A stretch of 64,000 nucleotides of DNA from Lucifuga dentata (GCA_014773175.1 VXCM01000824.1:62001-126000), one strand, 5' to 3'; counted from the first letter of the stretch, positions 24,327 to 36,531 are shown. The notes: a model not told the origin generated them from the letters alone. A program made the numbers and translations.

Positions 24327-24972
24327 CAGAGGTGGGACAAAGTAATTGCTTTGCAAGTTATGAGTAAAGCCAAGGCGTTTTCATGCCTACATGGTTTTGT
24401 CCAGTTTAATCAGATAAGGGTTTGTTTCCTCCCTTAGTGCACTTTGGGCCAGTTTAATTACAGCAATAGACTCGAGTCCACACATAAACAAAAATGACAA
24501 AAAAAAACTCCTAGGTTTTTTGTTTCTGATGTGAACAAGATCCAAACTGGTTCTAAACCAGCTGAAAGGTGATCTGTTGATCTTTTGATCAGGCATGCCA
24601 TGGTTTGTCTTGGATCGCTTGGTATATGGCCAAATGACGAATACTGGGAAGATCTCAACTCTGTCATTGTTCCATGTTAATTTGTTGTCCAGATATAAGT
24701 AAATTTCTTCCTGTTTTCATTTAACCATGCCAGGCCCCAAACAATTCTGACCAATGAGAAAAGTGAGTGTTCTCACACGGCTTTTGCTGACACATTTAGG
24801 TTTGCTTGGACATATTTTCTGTGTTAAACAAAACTGAACTAAGGGATAAATAATAAAATAAAATAATAATATCATAACAATTTTGTCCTGCTTTGGAATA
24901 CAACCTAGGTCTCAAGTCCTAAGTCAATTTCTAAGTCAAGACATACAAAACAATGACTTGGTCCCACATCTG
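24327..24972. mobile_element. hAT-like non-autonomous element
   Basis: The left end CAGAGGTGGGACAAAGTAAT matches the reverse complement of the right end, CAGATGTGGGACCAAGTCAT, and similarity continues for about 30 bp. Flanking 8-mers GTCTCGTG (24319-24326) and CTCTCATG (24973-24980) share six of eight positions, consistent with a decayed 8-bp hAT target duplication. A run of GTCTCAAGTCCTAAGTCAA words lies just inside the right end, a feature I recall from abundant fish copies. There is no transposase reading frame in the 646 bp. Confidence 0.75.
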
Positions 24973-25952
24973 CTCTCATGGACAAATGGCCATGACAAAT
25001 AGCAATTAATCACACTTATAAAAGTCACAGTTTCTAAACTTCAAGAATTTAGAAGCCATGGTTTAGAAAGAAAAAAAGTCTCTGGTTATGCTAAAAAAGA
25101 TAAATTGAGTCTTTTCTCAGTGTGTTGAGCAAAAGTTTTCAATATTGATCGTTTTAGTTTTTAAAATCAGATTTTATCGGAAAATACCAAAATTTTAAAA
25201 ACCGATTAAATTAATTTACAAAACTTATGTTTCCTGCTCAGAGAAGGACACAGTTCACTGAAATTTAATAAACAAAGTCACATGGAGTCCCATGGACAGT
25301 TCAGAATGTGCTTCCTGTTAGAAAAACAATAGAAAAATCATGAGATATTGCAAATGAGCTGCTAATTAAATGAAAGTTTCTCAGAGTAACTAAGAAAACA
25401 AAAGTTAAACTGCTGAGTTTTTGCAAATACTATTTTTTATAAAATGTGTTTGAGGTTTGGATCAGTTGGAGTCACTGATTTAATAATTGGGGCTGGGCTA
25501 GGCTAAGCTACTGGCTTAGCTTAGCGCTTAGCATGTTCATTAGACTGTTTGGTGCTAGAATATTCTGGTAACAATTCAAACATAGTTGTAAAACATTGCA
25601 GTGGCTTGCTTTGTCAATGGCAATGGTTACTTTTCTGTGCAGTTTAAATAAATTTTAAAAGATGTTATTGTCATTGTTGATGTTGGAATGTGCCGATTTA
25701 TCTTGAGGGAGGCAGGTGCTGTGAAAGAAAAATTATATAAATATATTGAATCTCTTGCATTTATACCAGAAATTGGAAGCAATCGAAAGTATATAATTTC
25801 CAGTTGCAAACCAGCTCAGCCAAAAATCACTGGAAAGACCGACTCTTTCAGTTTGATGATTTGGTGAATCAGCCAAGTCTATTTTATAATCCATATTTCA
25901 CCTGCATTTTTCTTTTATTGATTTTCTTCACTGTGGCTGATTTCTTATACTA

Positions 25953-25955
25953 ATT

Positions 25956-25995
<40 letters not shown>

Positions 25996-25996
25996 T
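25953..25996. repeat. (TTTC)n microsatellite
   Basis: About eleven near-perfect TTTC tetranucleotide units, followed by a T-run. Another tetranucleotide tract, (TTTA)n, lies at 26153-26178. Confidence 0.95.
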
Positions 25997-27022
25997 TTTA
26001 GCACTTTAAAAAAAATAATATAAACTAAAAACTGAAACAAAATATGTTCCATCCCAAATATGTTACAAAAAAGACATGTTGAACACATCTTCACATCTTC
26101 TTAAAGCACATGTTCCATGCTTATTTGGAAAGACCTCCTCCCTTTGCTATTTTGATTTATTTATTTATTTATTTATTTTGGTAAATCTGTTTGCACTTGC
26201 ACACATACCAATAATGATTAAAACAAGTCCTGCTGCAGACTATGATCCATTGCAGAAAGCTACAAAATCAATTGACTCACTGTTTGTCTGTGAGCTGCAG
26301 GCGCAATAGATCCTTACATAAGTACATAAGACAGTCTGAATGGACTGGACTGTTAAATTGAAATTCAGGTCTAAGGTAAGTTAAGAGTTACATGAAGCAT
26401 GGTTTTGAACACCGTCCTGGGGTCAAAGTCTGGTCAGTCAGGACATTCTGCAGCAGCAATCTCAGTGTAATGACCTTTACAGGGCTAATTCAGACAGTAA
26501 AACACACACAGTCCTCCATCTGGACCTACAACACCCTCTGCCAGTCGGCTATGGAGGACAATGTCATATCTTCTGGCCTTTATTATCCGTCACCTCTCAC
26601 CCTCACCTGGCTTCAGCCACTCACCGTGGAGCATCTGCACATTAGTGTGTGTGTCACTGACGGTGAACAGAGATTCATCTGCTTCTGTGAAAAGATGAGG
26701 CAGACCAAGGAGACAGATTCATCTGCTGTAGGAGTGTTGTTATCAGAGCTGACCAGCCACCTTCACTGCTTTAATACTCCATTACATCGCACTACTCCTC
26801 TTATCCTTTGGCTTTTGCTTCCAATCCAACATACAGCTTTAGCAAAAATTGTGGAAAATAAGTATATTTTTTCCCCCATAATAATGAGTGGGGGATTATC
26901 CTGACAGCTGTGCAAACTCTCTTATTGGGGAAAATCAGATTCACACACACATACACAGACACTTGCAGACGTGCACGAAGACATGGGTGCACATAGACAC
27001 ACATACATGCACGTACGACAGC

Positions 27023-27200
27023 ACCCATCCGAACACCATAGAACTGCCTAGTGACCACCAAGAACACTACAGAAACAACCCCAAACACCATAACAACCAG
27101 CCTAGCAACCACCCAGATAGCAACACCTAACATTATCCTAGCAACCACCTTAACGCCATAGCAACCACCTACCAACACCCTAGCAATCACCCTACCAAAA
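27023..27200. repeat. Imperfect CAACCACC-rich minisatellite
   Basis: The segment is built from repeats of CATAGCAACCACC, CCTAGCAACCACC and ACACCCTAGCAAT variants, in units of roughly 30-40 bp. The sequence is depleted of stop codons on the minus strand, which creates an artificial open frame there. Similar CTAGCAACCACC repeats are common in fish genomes. No coding role is supported. Confidence 0.7.
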
Positions 27201-28274
27201 TTACAGTTCACAACATCAATAAGCTGTATTCTGTTATTTTGAGTTGGAGTTAACTGATCAATAGCTACATTTATTTTCATGAAAAAAGACAGAAATAATC
27301 TGTTTTTAGCTGCTTGAAATCATAAAAAAAATAACTCATACTGAACATTTACTGATTCAGCCTAACAGCCACTGGTTGGCATCCTGGAGAAATCTATATT
27401 GTGTTTGAATTTTGAATGAATTAAGACATTTATGTGATTATTTCTCTTTCAAATCAGGCCATTAAATGCTAACACTTTAATAATAGTCATAATAATAGCA
27501 GATTGGCAATCTGCCAGTCAAATAATCCTAGAGTTAATAAGAACATATATCCATATCAAATAGCTGTACTATTTCAAAATAAATCCTACATCAACAGCGC
27601 AGTCATGTTTACATCAAACAGAAAATCATGTTTGGCATATAATTATATGATATGAGAAAAAATACACTGAGAGGGAAAAATCATCGGCATTTTTTACAAT
27701 AAATAATTTGTAAATATTTGATATTTCAACACGTTCACACCTGATTTCTTAATTTTTCAGCACAGCCTTGAAACTACCTAAAATATAGTAAGCAACATAG
27801 TTTAATCACTGTTGCAGTAAAATATATGAATTCAGATATTTGAATTCACTCTGAGTTGAGGAAATCAAACCAAGAGCTGAGACCTCTTTGCACATTTCTC
27901 TATAAGGCTATGAAATATTTTTCTGTTGGTTCATGAAAGGAGTTGTATTTTTGTAAAAATGACTGAGACCTGAAGGAGCAAGTAAATATATGGAGCCTGA
28001 TGCCACAGCTGAGTAAATCTTAATAAAAAGGCATGTAATGGCTTCAGCAACATATCAGCTTTATGGGAAAGCTTGGTCTCAGCTCCAAGGCTGAAAGCAT
28101 ATAATGATAAACGAATTTAGAGATAAGACGATGTGGTCTGTTGTTCATTCTCAGGGATGACAATGACAATGATTTTTTTGTTCTTGAGTAAGCTTTTCAT
28201 GTCTTCTTGCTGGAGTGAAAATGGATTTATTAAGCGCAGAGGATCGTTGTTCCCTTATGTGTGTTATGCTCAAT

Positions 28275-28333
28275 CCTGTGCCATAGACGAGTCTGCAGGT
28301 TTTCATTCCAACCAATACATCCTCTGATTTCAC

Positions 28334-28379
<46 letters not shown>

Positions 28380-28462
28380 GGTTGAAGGTGTGTTAATCAT
28401 TGACATCAGCTGGTTTAATATTTGGTTGGAATAAAAGCCTGCAGACTCTTCCATGGCACCGG
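28275..28462. mobile_element. Foldback MITE with a (CT)n centre
   Basis: The left arm (28275-28321), reading GAGTCTGCAGGTTTTCATTC then CAACCAAT, matches the reverse complement of the right arm (28413-28462), reading GAGTCTGCAGGCTTTTATTC then CAACCAAAT. A (CT)n tract of about 19 units (28338-28375) sits between them. The AGTCTGCAGGTTTTCATTCC arm is, from general knowledge, a frequent foldback repeat of fish introns. No target duplication was clear. Confidence 0.75.
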
Positions 28463-29479
28463 ACCGGACACCACTTTCTCATCAGCTCATTACTTTCAAC
28501 TCATTATCTAAAGCCATATAATGTGCCATGTAATATATATCGATTACCAATGTTTTATATAAACATCTGAAAGCTTTTAATATAGCAAGTTATTTAATAC
28601 ATTTTTAATTCAAGGCAGCAAACACCAAACCCCTTTTAATACTTTTAAATAAGGTAAAAGAAGAATCATTAAAGAAAGAAGGAGGAGTTGTGCAGCCACT
28701 AAAACCTGCAGTCTAACTGACGAAAGCTATGCAAACGTTCTTTTGCTCTCCATGTTTTTGTCAGAACACACACACATACTCAGATGATAAGTATGTATGG
28801 TAATGCAGCCCCTTTTGGCTGCAGTTTCTGTCTAATTAGTGTCGCTTTAGACGGAAAAGAGGAAGGCTTTTATATGTAAGGCTGTCGGCTTAACAACATA
28901 ATTGAGGCTCAGAAACACTCGGGATAGCTGTCACACACTTTGTAGCCAAATCACCTTAAACAGGTGAGATATACAGACTGGTCACTTGAAGCGTGAAAAA
29001 GGGCATGTGGGTGACAACAGGAACCAATCTCCTTGCTCAGACATAATTGGTTCAGTTTGACAAAATGGCTAAAGATTAATTGTGGCTGCTGTATTGTTTG
29101 TGTTGCTCTTAAAGCAGTCCCACCACAGTTTGACATGTACCTGGAGTAGTGGAATGAACACTTAAGCAAGCAGAACTATAGGGGATATAACATTAGCATA
29201 TGAGCTGTGTTGTTTATTTTGGCTGTTGGAGGAAAATTTTTTGAAACTCCAATTTAAGGGATTTTCATACTTTGCTTGGATTACATACTTACTCATCTGT
29301 ATCTTCAGAAAATTCTGCAAACACCTAGTTTTAATATGCAAACACTTTCTACAAGGTTGTGTTGTTGTTGTTGGTATTTTGGAGGCTGTCAGCCAAATCC
29401 AGTGATTTGTTCGTGTAAGCTTCTACATTTATAACAATACCTTTTTAAGATTTCCACTTAAATAAGTTGTCCCATAAGG

Positions 29480-30003
29480 AAAAATAAATAATGGGCAAAG
29501 ACTGCATTGCGATCCGAATGTAATGTGATTCTACCAAACCATATGTAGATGTGGTATGGCTCGCATTGTGATTGGATACAATGCGATCTCAGTTACAACT
29601 AGCAATCCTGCTGAGACACATTTGTGAAATAAAATCCACCCACAAGTTGTTGTCACCCTGCCTTGTTTTATTCTCATTAAAAAGTTACTTTGAAATGGGA
29701 TTTGTGGCTTGCTGTAAATGGGTGAGTGCAGTGACACCCCATGCAAAAAAGTTATTAGTTTTTTTTTTTTTTTTTTTTTNTTTTTTTTTTTTTTTTTTTA
29801 ATGGATGATGCTTGTCCACGGAGCAAGGAGGAAATACAAGCTTTAATAGAGCAATGACCTGTTCACTGCGATTCAAACATAATGCAGACAGAATCCAGAT
29901 AAAGAGAACAAGGTGTAAACGTAAGTCCCAACATTAGATGTCATCATCCAGATAACACAACATAAACATTGCATTTTCATGCAAGGTGTAAAAAGGGCCC
30001 TAT
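29480..30003 (-). repeat. Dispersed repeat, copy 2 (inverted relative to 14740-15190)
   Basis: Read on the minus strand, it starts TAGGGCCCTTTTTACACC and runs through a CTCCTTGCTCC box, TTTTTTGCATGGGGTGTCAC, AACTTTTTAATGAG and TTTTATTTCACAAATGTG to a GAGATCGCATTG region, in the same order as 14740-15190. The poly-T tract with an N at 29780 lies where copy 1 also has an AT-rich tract. The GGGCCC-TTACACC end recalls a known fish hAT-like repeat type. Exact termini are uncertain. Confidence 0.65.
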
Positions 30004-31212
30004 CTAACCTCTTTCCACATACAACCAGATAATAAAGATTTCTAATAGCTTGTAATGCTGTGACCTCATATTGATCTGCAAAAGTAGATTGCAGTAGATT
30101 GAAAAGTCATTGGTCACCATTGTGCTTACAAAACTCTCAATCCTCAAACTCTCTGTTACTTTCTTAATATGCTTTCTTAAGAAGCAAAGGCTTATCTGTG
30201 TTGAACCATCTTGTGAATCAGACAAGAACACTTGAATGAACTCAAAAATACTTTTAGTTTTCTTCAACTCCTGCCCACTGCCTTTGAACATGTTTTCTTT
30301 CTTCCTCAGAAATCCTCCTCTTTCTTGCCAAACATGAATTTTCTCTTTGGTGAGCTGGAGATTGAAATCTTTGCGTGTGGATGTTTTAGTCATGTTTTAT
30401 TTGGGTAGTTTCTAACCTCCTGTACCACTCTGGGTCATGGTTTTGATCCACAGCTTTTTCTGAAAGCTCACAGATCATAGCTATGCAGCCCCTGGCAATT
30501 TGTTTGAAATAAGAACTGTTAGATTTCAACTGTTATTAAAATTCTGTAGAACTGAAAGGAATCTGTTGTATTTTCTGTTGTACATTAACAAAATTCATAA
30601 AATGTCAGGGTAACAGGCTAAAATGTGTGCTGTCATTTTAATTATTTTTTTCACATTTAAATTTTTTTTTTGTCTCATGACTCATATTTGCTTAGAGCAA
30701 AACAATTAAATATTGCGACCTTGGTCTTTTACATAAATTATTGGCATGCTATCATACATCTGTTTTTGTATTGTTATGATCCCATATTTGCATAACTGAA
30801 GGGGAAAATGTACCCACAAAGTCACGATAATTACTCACAAAGCCAGAATTAATATTCACTGTTTTTTTTTTTCACTTTGAAAAGCTTTCAGTTTCAGTTT
30901 TATTATTTTATAGTTTCAGTTTTGTTGACATCTGATATGAAAAGTGTGTGTGCCAGCATGCACAGAGCCGGAGGATGTTTAAGTCACAGCAGTATGAACA
31001 CACGTGCATTATTTCAGTCACAAAGCAAATATTTTACAATAATCAAGTTCTTTGTGTTTTTGACACAGAAAAGCATAACACACAGCAAGTGCACGCACAA
31101 CTGTGCATGTTGCTCATCCGAAAAAGAATGTCTCTACCAATGTTGAACCCAAACCTATGCCCTTGATTATAATTGATATTTATTAGGTTAGAAATATGAC
31201 TCTTCTGCAGCC

Positions 31213-31958
31213 TGTTACGACCCAACCTAGAGGAAATGGGCGCAATATGTGATCGAGGTCTCCCCTCACAAGCCTGCTCTCAAGAAAGGTCAAAAACACA
31301 ATATTACAGTAAAAACCAATAACAATATTTATTTATAAATATATACACATACACAGAACAGCACACAGAACAGAAAAGCTAGCATACGAAAACCGGGTTA
31401 ACAGAACACACAAAGTAGCCACTGCTACTGAATCGAATGGGAAGAATGGCAAACTGACAGCTAGCAGAATGATCTGCAAACACAAAGTAGTCTGGCACAA
31501 AAGTCTGAATGAACATAAACACAAAGCATCCTCCCTAGGATCACCGAGTGCCAGCACGACAAAACGAATGGGTTGATGGACAGAATTACAAAATACCACA
31601 AACACAGAACACAAAGGGCGCTGGTTGGGAGCGGACGAGGCAGGGAAACCCCGACACCGAGGAGCTGTCACAGTTGGGGCTTTTTGAATCTCAAGAATAT
31701 GCACCAGCCAATCCGTGCACGAGCCGTCCTCCAAGCGCGGGCTCCAGGAACCAATCCTCGAACGACACACTCCTTCGAATTATCCAATCAGGAAACGTAC
31801 CTGCACGCAAACACCAACACAGACATACACACATACAAAGATGCACAGGTACGACCCGCTACAGCCCAGAGGAAAAGACAGAGCAAAACGAGAAGCAAAG
31901 AGACACAAACACAACTACACATACAAATATAACTAAATACAACCACAGGGTCGTAACA
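31213..31958. mobile_element. Probable solo LTR of a Ty3/gypsy-type retrotransposon
   Basis: The 746-bp segment starts TGTTACGACCC and ends GGGTCGTAACA, so it has TG...CA ends and an 11-bp perfect terminal inverted repeat. It is flanked on both sides by AGCC, a possible 4-bp target duplication. On the minus strand a TATATTTATAAATA box overlaps an AATAAA polyadenylation signal about 110-130 bp before the 3' end, which suggests a minus orientation. The middle (31610-31760) is more CpG-rich than the surroundings, which hints at a fairly recent insertion. There are no internal gag-pol sequences. Its open frames on both strands are low-stop artefacts. A DNA transposon with 11-bp inverted repeats is the alternative. 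Confidence 0.6.
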
Positions 31959-31969
31959 AGCCACAACAA

Positions 31970-32455
31970 TCCTTGCATTTACATGGACCTCAATAAATGT
32001 TATGATAGACGTATGGCCAATAAACTCAAGTGTCATGTAAACATGTTGCTCCTTTTATGAGAAATCCATTTACCTGTCTAGGTTATGCAATTATAAATCG
32101 ATTATGAATTGCTACATAAATGCTTAACCGGTTTATGATTGGTGCATTGACACTGCGCATGCCTCACTGGCCCTGCCGGCTTCTGTAGAGCAACACACAT
32201 ATCAGCCGTAGTATACAGAATTCTGTGTATAAATTAAGTAACACTGATAAAAGCATTATAAAAATAAAAAGACTTAACCAAATCCATTGCTAATAGCAGC
32301 TAGCTACACGCAGCTACCTTTTTGTGTACTTGCGATGTAGGGTCAAAAGCAAAAGATCAGATTGACGTCACTTCCTGATTTAGCACGTCCTGTGATGACT
32401 TCCTTTAATAAACTGATAGTTTATCAGATTACTCCTAACCCATGTAAATGCCTTA
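31970..32455. mobile_element. Probable DNA-transposon-derived element with GCATTTACATGG termini
   Basis: GCATTTACATGG at about 31976 faces its inverted partner CCATGTAAATGC near 32440-32451. Interior words such as TTATCAGATTACTCC recall a widespread fish element with CATTTACATGGACA ends. I could not identify a convincing target duplication, so the exact ends and superfamily stay open. It starts less than 20 bp after the solo LTR. Confidence 0.5.
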
Positions 32456-33110
32456 CACCGATTATTACAATAATCTGTTTATCTAATTATAAAGCCAGAA
32501 ATCTCTGTCTGTCTGAGGCACCAATATCTTGAGAACCCCGCACCATATGAAGTTGAAATTTGGCAGGTGTAATGCTCAGGACCCAAGGACATGCAGTGTC
32601 CCATGTGAAGTTGTTTGGATGAGTGGTTCTCAAACTGAGCTGTGCCAGTAAAAAGTAGTCCACGTGGCAGGATACGCTCTGGACAAGGCAGCATATGCTC
32701 CGCTCCACGGGCGCTTATGGCAGGCTGCAGCACGCACCATAAAGTCTGGCCCGGTCCAAACAGGTATGTTTTCAATGGGCACTGCACTAGTTGAAAACTA
32801 CTTTGCATGCACACAGAAAATTGATTTCTGTGTGCATGTAAATGTGTGTGTGTGTCATCGTTCACTTCACAGCAGATATTTCCCTGTTTGCTCTTCATGT
32901 GAGTTTTAGCTGTTTTACAAATTACAGCACCAAGTCACAGCCATTCATTGTAGTCACAAAACTGCGCTTATTACAACCAAAGTGCTGACTTGCTGTTGGA
33001 ATTCTCCTGTGTAAGCTGTAGTTTCGTTGAAAGCTTGACTGCTTTTCTGAGGGGAAATATAATGTTGCATCGCTTCCCTGTGGGACTGTGAAGCCACTTC
33101 CATCTGCTTA

Positions 33111-33838
33111 AGCTGGGGCTACATGACTTTGAGGCAGATTGGTAACGATTAGAGATCGGGCAGAGTCTGGGGTAGTTGGGAGCAGTTGAAGGCAAGTTGT
33201 GCTGCCGAGTTGCAGCTGTAATAGATACATGTGCACGGGTGACAGATCCAAATCTGTCTGAAGCCAGTCTGAGTCGGCTAGTCACGATTCAACCAAATAT
33301 TTGAATTTATTGGGTCAAATCTTTTGGCAGTTGACAGGTGGACACGAGTCTCAATGGTAGTTTTCAACAACCAATTAAAATGTCGGCTGATGACACAACA
33401 GAGGACCAACAGAGGTTTCCTTGACCAAGCCGAGGAAAACATTTGCACTGTGGACTACAGAAATGGAGGATGTCTGGTGGAGTTGTGGCAGACCCATGAG
33501 TGTTTATTTAATGTCACCCTTCCTACATTTATGTACCTTTTTCTTGTTCTCTGAGGAAATCGCCGCGCAAACAACAACATTTGCAAGCTGTTCGGCATCC
33601 ATTTTTGTTTTGGTGTAATGGTATCGCGGGAAACGTTAGTCTCGCGAGTGCTGTAACCTGTGACTGTCTGTTCTCAGTCTGTGTATTTGTTTTTGTCCAA
33701 GACAGCTGTTGTTATGTGTGTGGGCACAGGAGACTGAAAATCGTTTTGTGTTGTCCAAGTTCAGTCATTAAATGAGCACTGCCAGCCTTTTTATAATCGT
33801 TCACGATTGAAAAAAATCACATAGTGTGGCCCCCACCT
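33111..33838 (+). mobile_element. PIF/Harbinger-type element with a decayed Myb/MADF-like gene trace
   Basis: Both flanks are TTA (33108-33110 and 33839-33841), the TWA target duplication of PIF/Harbinger. The ends AGCTGGGGCTACA and, reverse-complemented, AGGTGGGGGCCACA form the inverted repeats. Around 33461-33580 the plus strand encodes, with frameshifts, LVELWQTHECLFNVTLP and then EEIAAQ, resembling the MADF/Myb-like DNA-binding accessory protein of Harbinger elements, in which an acidic-aromatic helix is followed by an EIA motif. No transposase is present in the 728 bp, so this is an internally deleted, inactive copy. The family call rests on termini, duplication and the short peptide together. 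Confidence 0.72.
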
Positions 33839-35289
33839 TTAGAAATACAGTGCCCTGTGTCCCTCAGCGATCCAAGTTCATATTTCAGAAGTCCCAATGG
33901 GAAAATTTGTTGGATTTTAAAGGATTTGCAAAACATCTTCAGGTGCACAACACTTACAACTTTATATATACAATATATGCACACTTACTTATTATATTCA
34001 ACAACCATAAAGCATCTGATAACAAGTTTAGCCTGGCATATAAATCAGTCAAAAATGTTGGCGATATTTAAACAGTTTATTTTTGTTCTGAAATGCAAGT
34101 GCTTTGTTTATTCCAGAAATCAGTTTATATGAGCACTTTGGCTGAGCAGGTGAGATAGTTTACATTTGCTGGATATTTATCGTTTGGGAAACAATATGCT
34201 TTATGTATCCTTGCCTTAATAGGGGTGAAAAGAGCTCAATAATGATGATGAGATGATGTTTCCCTGCAAATAGCATGAACAGCATTTGTATGCCTTTCAT
34301 TGATCCTCTGCTGTGAGACTTAATGACTTCAGTGCATTTTCTCGTCGACATAGTGGGTGGCAATCAAGTTGCCAAGAGGGCTTCTGAGTATGGCTTATTT
34401 CATCCCCATTTGTTGGAATAACATTGATTTGGGATGTAGGATCCTCTTGAGTCGGCATCTGGTTAGAGGCTCATGAAATGCCAAGAGGCTCCTTCAGAAA
34501 ATAAAGAAGCAGGAATAAAAGATTTAGCTCCTCTTCCTCATGTCCCCTCTTTGTCTCTTTCATTCTTCCCTATGATTCTCATTCACACATGTCCTCTCAG
34601 GTGCAATTTAATTCAGCAGTATTACCATAATAACTCATGTCTTGCACAACCCGCTGTCAGTAATTGATATGAAGGCACTGCTTCTGGGTGGAGCCATTTG
34701 CATTTAATCGTGTTAACTGATATGATAATGAATGTGAAAGGCCTGATGCAAGCAGAATGACTAACTGGAGATGGATGGCTATTTGAATTATACACAATAA
34801 GTAATATATTATATCAGGTCTCAGTGGTCTCCAGCTCTCTCTGCATTTGTTTCCTGTCTTTCACTCAGGCTGGGCTGCTTAGATATAAAATATTCTGTAT
34901 CACATCTGGTATATCTTTCTTCTGCTTTGCCATCCTTGACATTAGTACTTACTTTGCTTTTATCTGATAAAGAGGGAATAACGAATTAAGAGTAATAACC
35001 ATATCCTGGGATATATATCCATGGATAGAGATAGTTTTATTATATTTTTATTAGTGCAGTAATGTATGGAAATGATCTGAGTGACAAAATGACTGTTCTG
35101 TCTCTTTCTCTCATGTGCGAGATTGTTTAGTATGCTGTCCTTCTTCATGGTTTTAACCACATTGTCGATAATGAGCTTCTCAGGCTTCAACAAACTTTAT
35201 TATTCTCCACTAATACATATGAAAAGCTCATCGCCTTCCAAATGAGTTATTAGACGGCTTTGGATAAAGAATGGACACCACTAAAAACA

Positions 35290-35545
35290 GAAAACTATTT
35301 GGGGTAATTCATAAAACACATAAAATTTAACAAGGACAAAGCCTCACACAACTATGTTCTCTTATATTCATAAATGCCTGTTACTGGTGTCTTTTAGCAT
35401 TTCCCTTGAAAGAGGTGTTGCTAAGGTATTTTGTCATTTACACGTCAGGTAAGCGATTCATAAAACACACTGACAGGCCAACAGTTAAGACCTGTTTCAG
35501 TCTGACAGTAAATTTCATCAGTATGAAATCTGGGTGATGTTTTAT
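35290..35545 (-). repeat. Dispersed repeat family R3, partial copy (minus orientation)
   Basis: On the minus strand this copy reads CACCCAGATTTCATACTG, AAACAGGTCTTAA, GTGTTTTATGAATCGCTTAC, CACCTCTTTCAAGGG and GGCATTTATGAAT in the same order as 53120-53380 (plus), and its right half also matches 55730-55925. The family seems to be a moderately old mobile element, without identified termini. Confidence 0.7.
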
Positions 35546-36530
35546 TTGCCCCTTCATGTGCTAGTGATCAATAAAGCCCACTCACTTAATTTAAATTGAA
35601 AGTTTTGTTAGCCTCTGCACTCTGGTTTGTCACAGTCCATCTGTCCACACACACACCCACACACCCACACATCGCGTCCCCCATCCGTCAGGACTCTCTG
35701 TAGTGTGTGGATGCAGTTGCAGCATTTTTGTCTCTTAAAAGTTGTAGTTGCATCTCCCTTTTTTAAATGCAGCATGTCAGTGACAGAGACATCTTACCAC
35801 AATGTGTCGGTAATAGGACACGTGCGCTAATTACTGGTAAGGGAAGCTTTATGAATGAATTTCATTTATCGCTGTTCTTATTTAGTGTGCTGCTGTGTAC
35901 TTACCATCATTTAAATAGTTCAAAATACACTTTTGGATGAATGAAGAGAAATACTGTATCTGTTCATATCCTGTCACATCCTATTCATATTCATACAAAA
36001 TTCTTTTACTAAGATTATGTCAAGGTCAAGCAGTGATTAACTGCCTTATAATTATTGGATTAATGGTCAGAAAAACAAATTGCTGGATTTTTTTTATTTA
36101 TTTTTTTTTAACTGGGATCGGTGTTACATTTTTAGTTGGGTTATTTGTGTTGAGATAATATGAATATATAAGTTTGACAGCCTTCACACTCTTTGTGTTG
36201 ACAGCTGCTTTCAGTAGCAATTATTCCTTTCAAATCACACAAAAACACGAACAGGGCAAATCTGACAAAATGGGACCAAACTCTGAAATTATTAAGAGTG
36301 TTTGTGTATGTAACAGGCAATATTGAAGACTTCATTTGCAAAAAAAACTGATACTGTTTTAATCATGTTTTTATTACGCATTCCAGGTAATATCAATCAA
36401 ACTGATGCTATGTTTCAATAAATAAGTAAATAAATAAATACATGTCATACAATTTACTTAATTGGTACCCTGGGAATGCACAATAAAAAACAGTATTTAT
36501 TTAAAATTAAAATAAAAACAGAGTTATCTG

Positions 36531-36531
<1 letters not shown>

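Noticed and set aside
25502..25533. Cluster of GCTAAGC/GCTTAGC words with a 7-bp inverted pair
   Set aside because: Short, low-complexity and common by chance; no element boundaries.
26801..27280. Minus-strand frame of about 159 codons, Val-rich
   Set aside because: It is produced by the CAACCACC minisatellite and ACAC-rich sequence; no real protein pattern.
31333..32060. Open frames of 119-170 codons on both strands
   Set aside because: They lie in, and partly run past, a probable LTR with few stops, overlap each other on opposite strands and show no protein family.
32488..32800. Segment with CTCTGTCTGTCTGAGG and GTTGAAATTTGGCAGG words seen in some fish repeats
   Set aside because: Similarity is from memory only, with no second copy or termini in this window.
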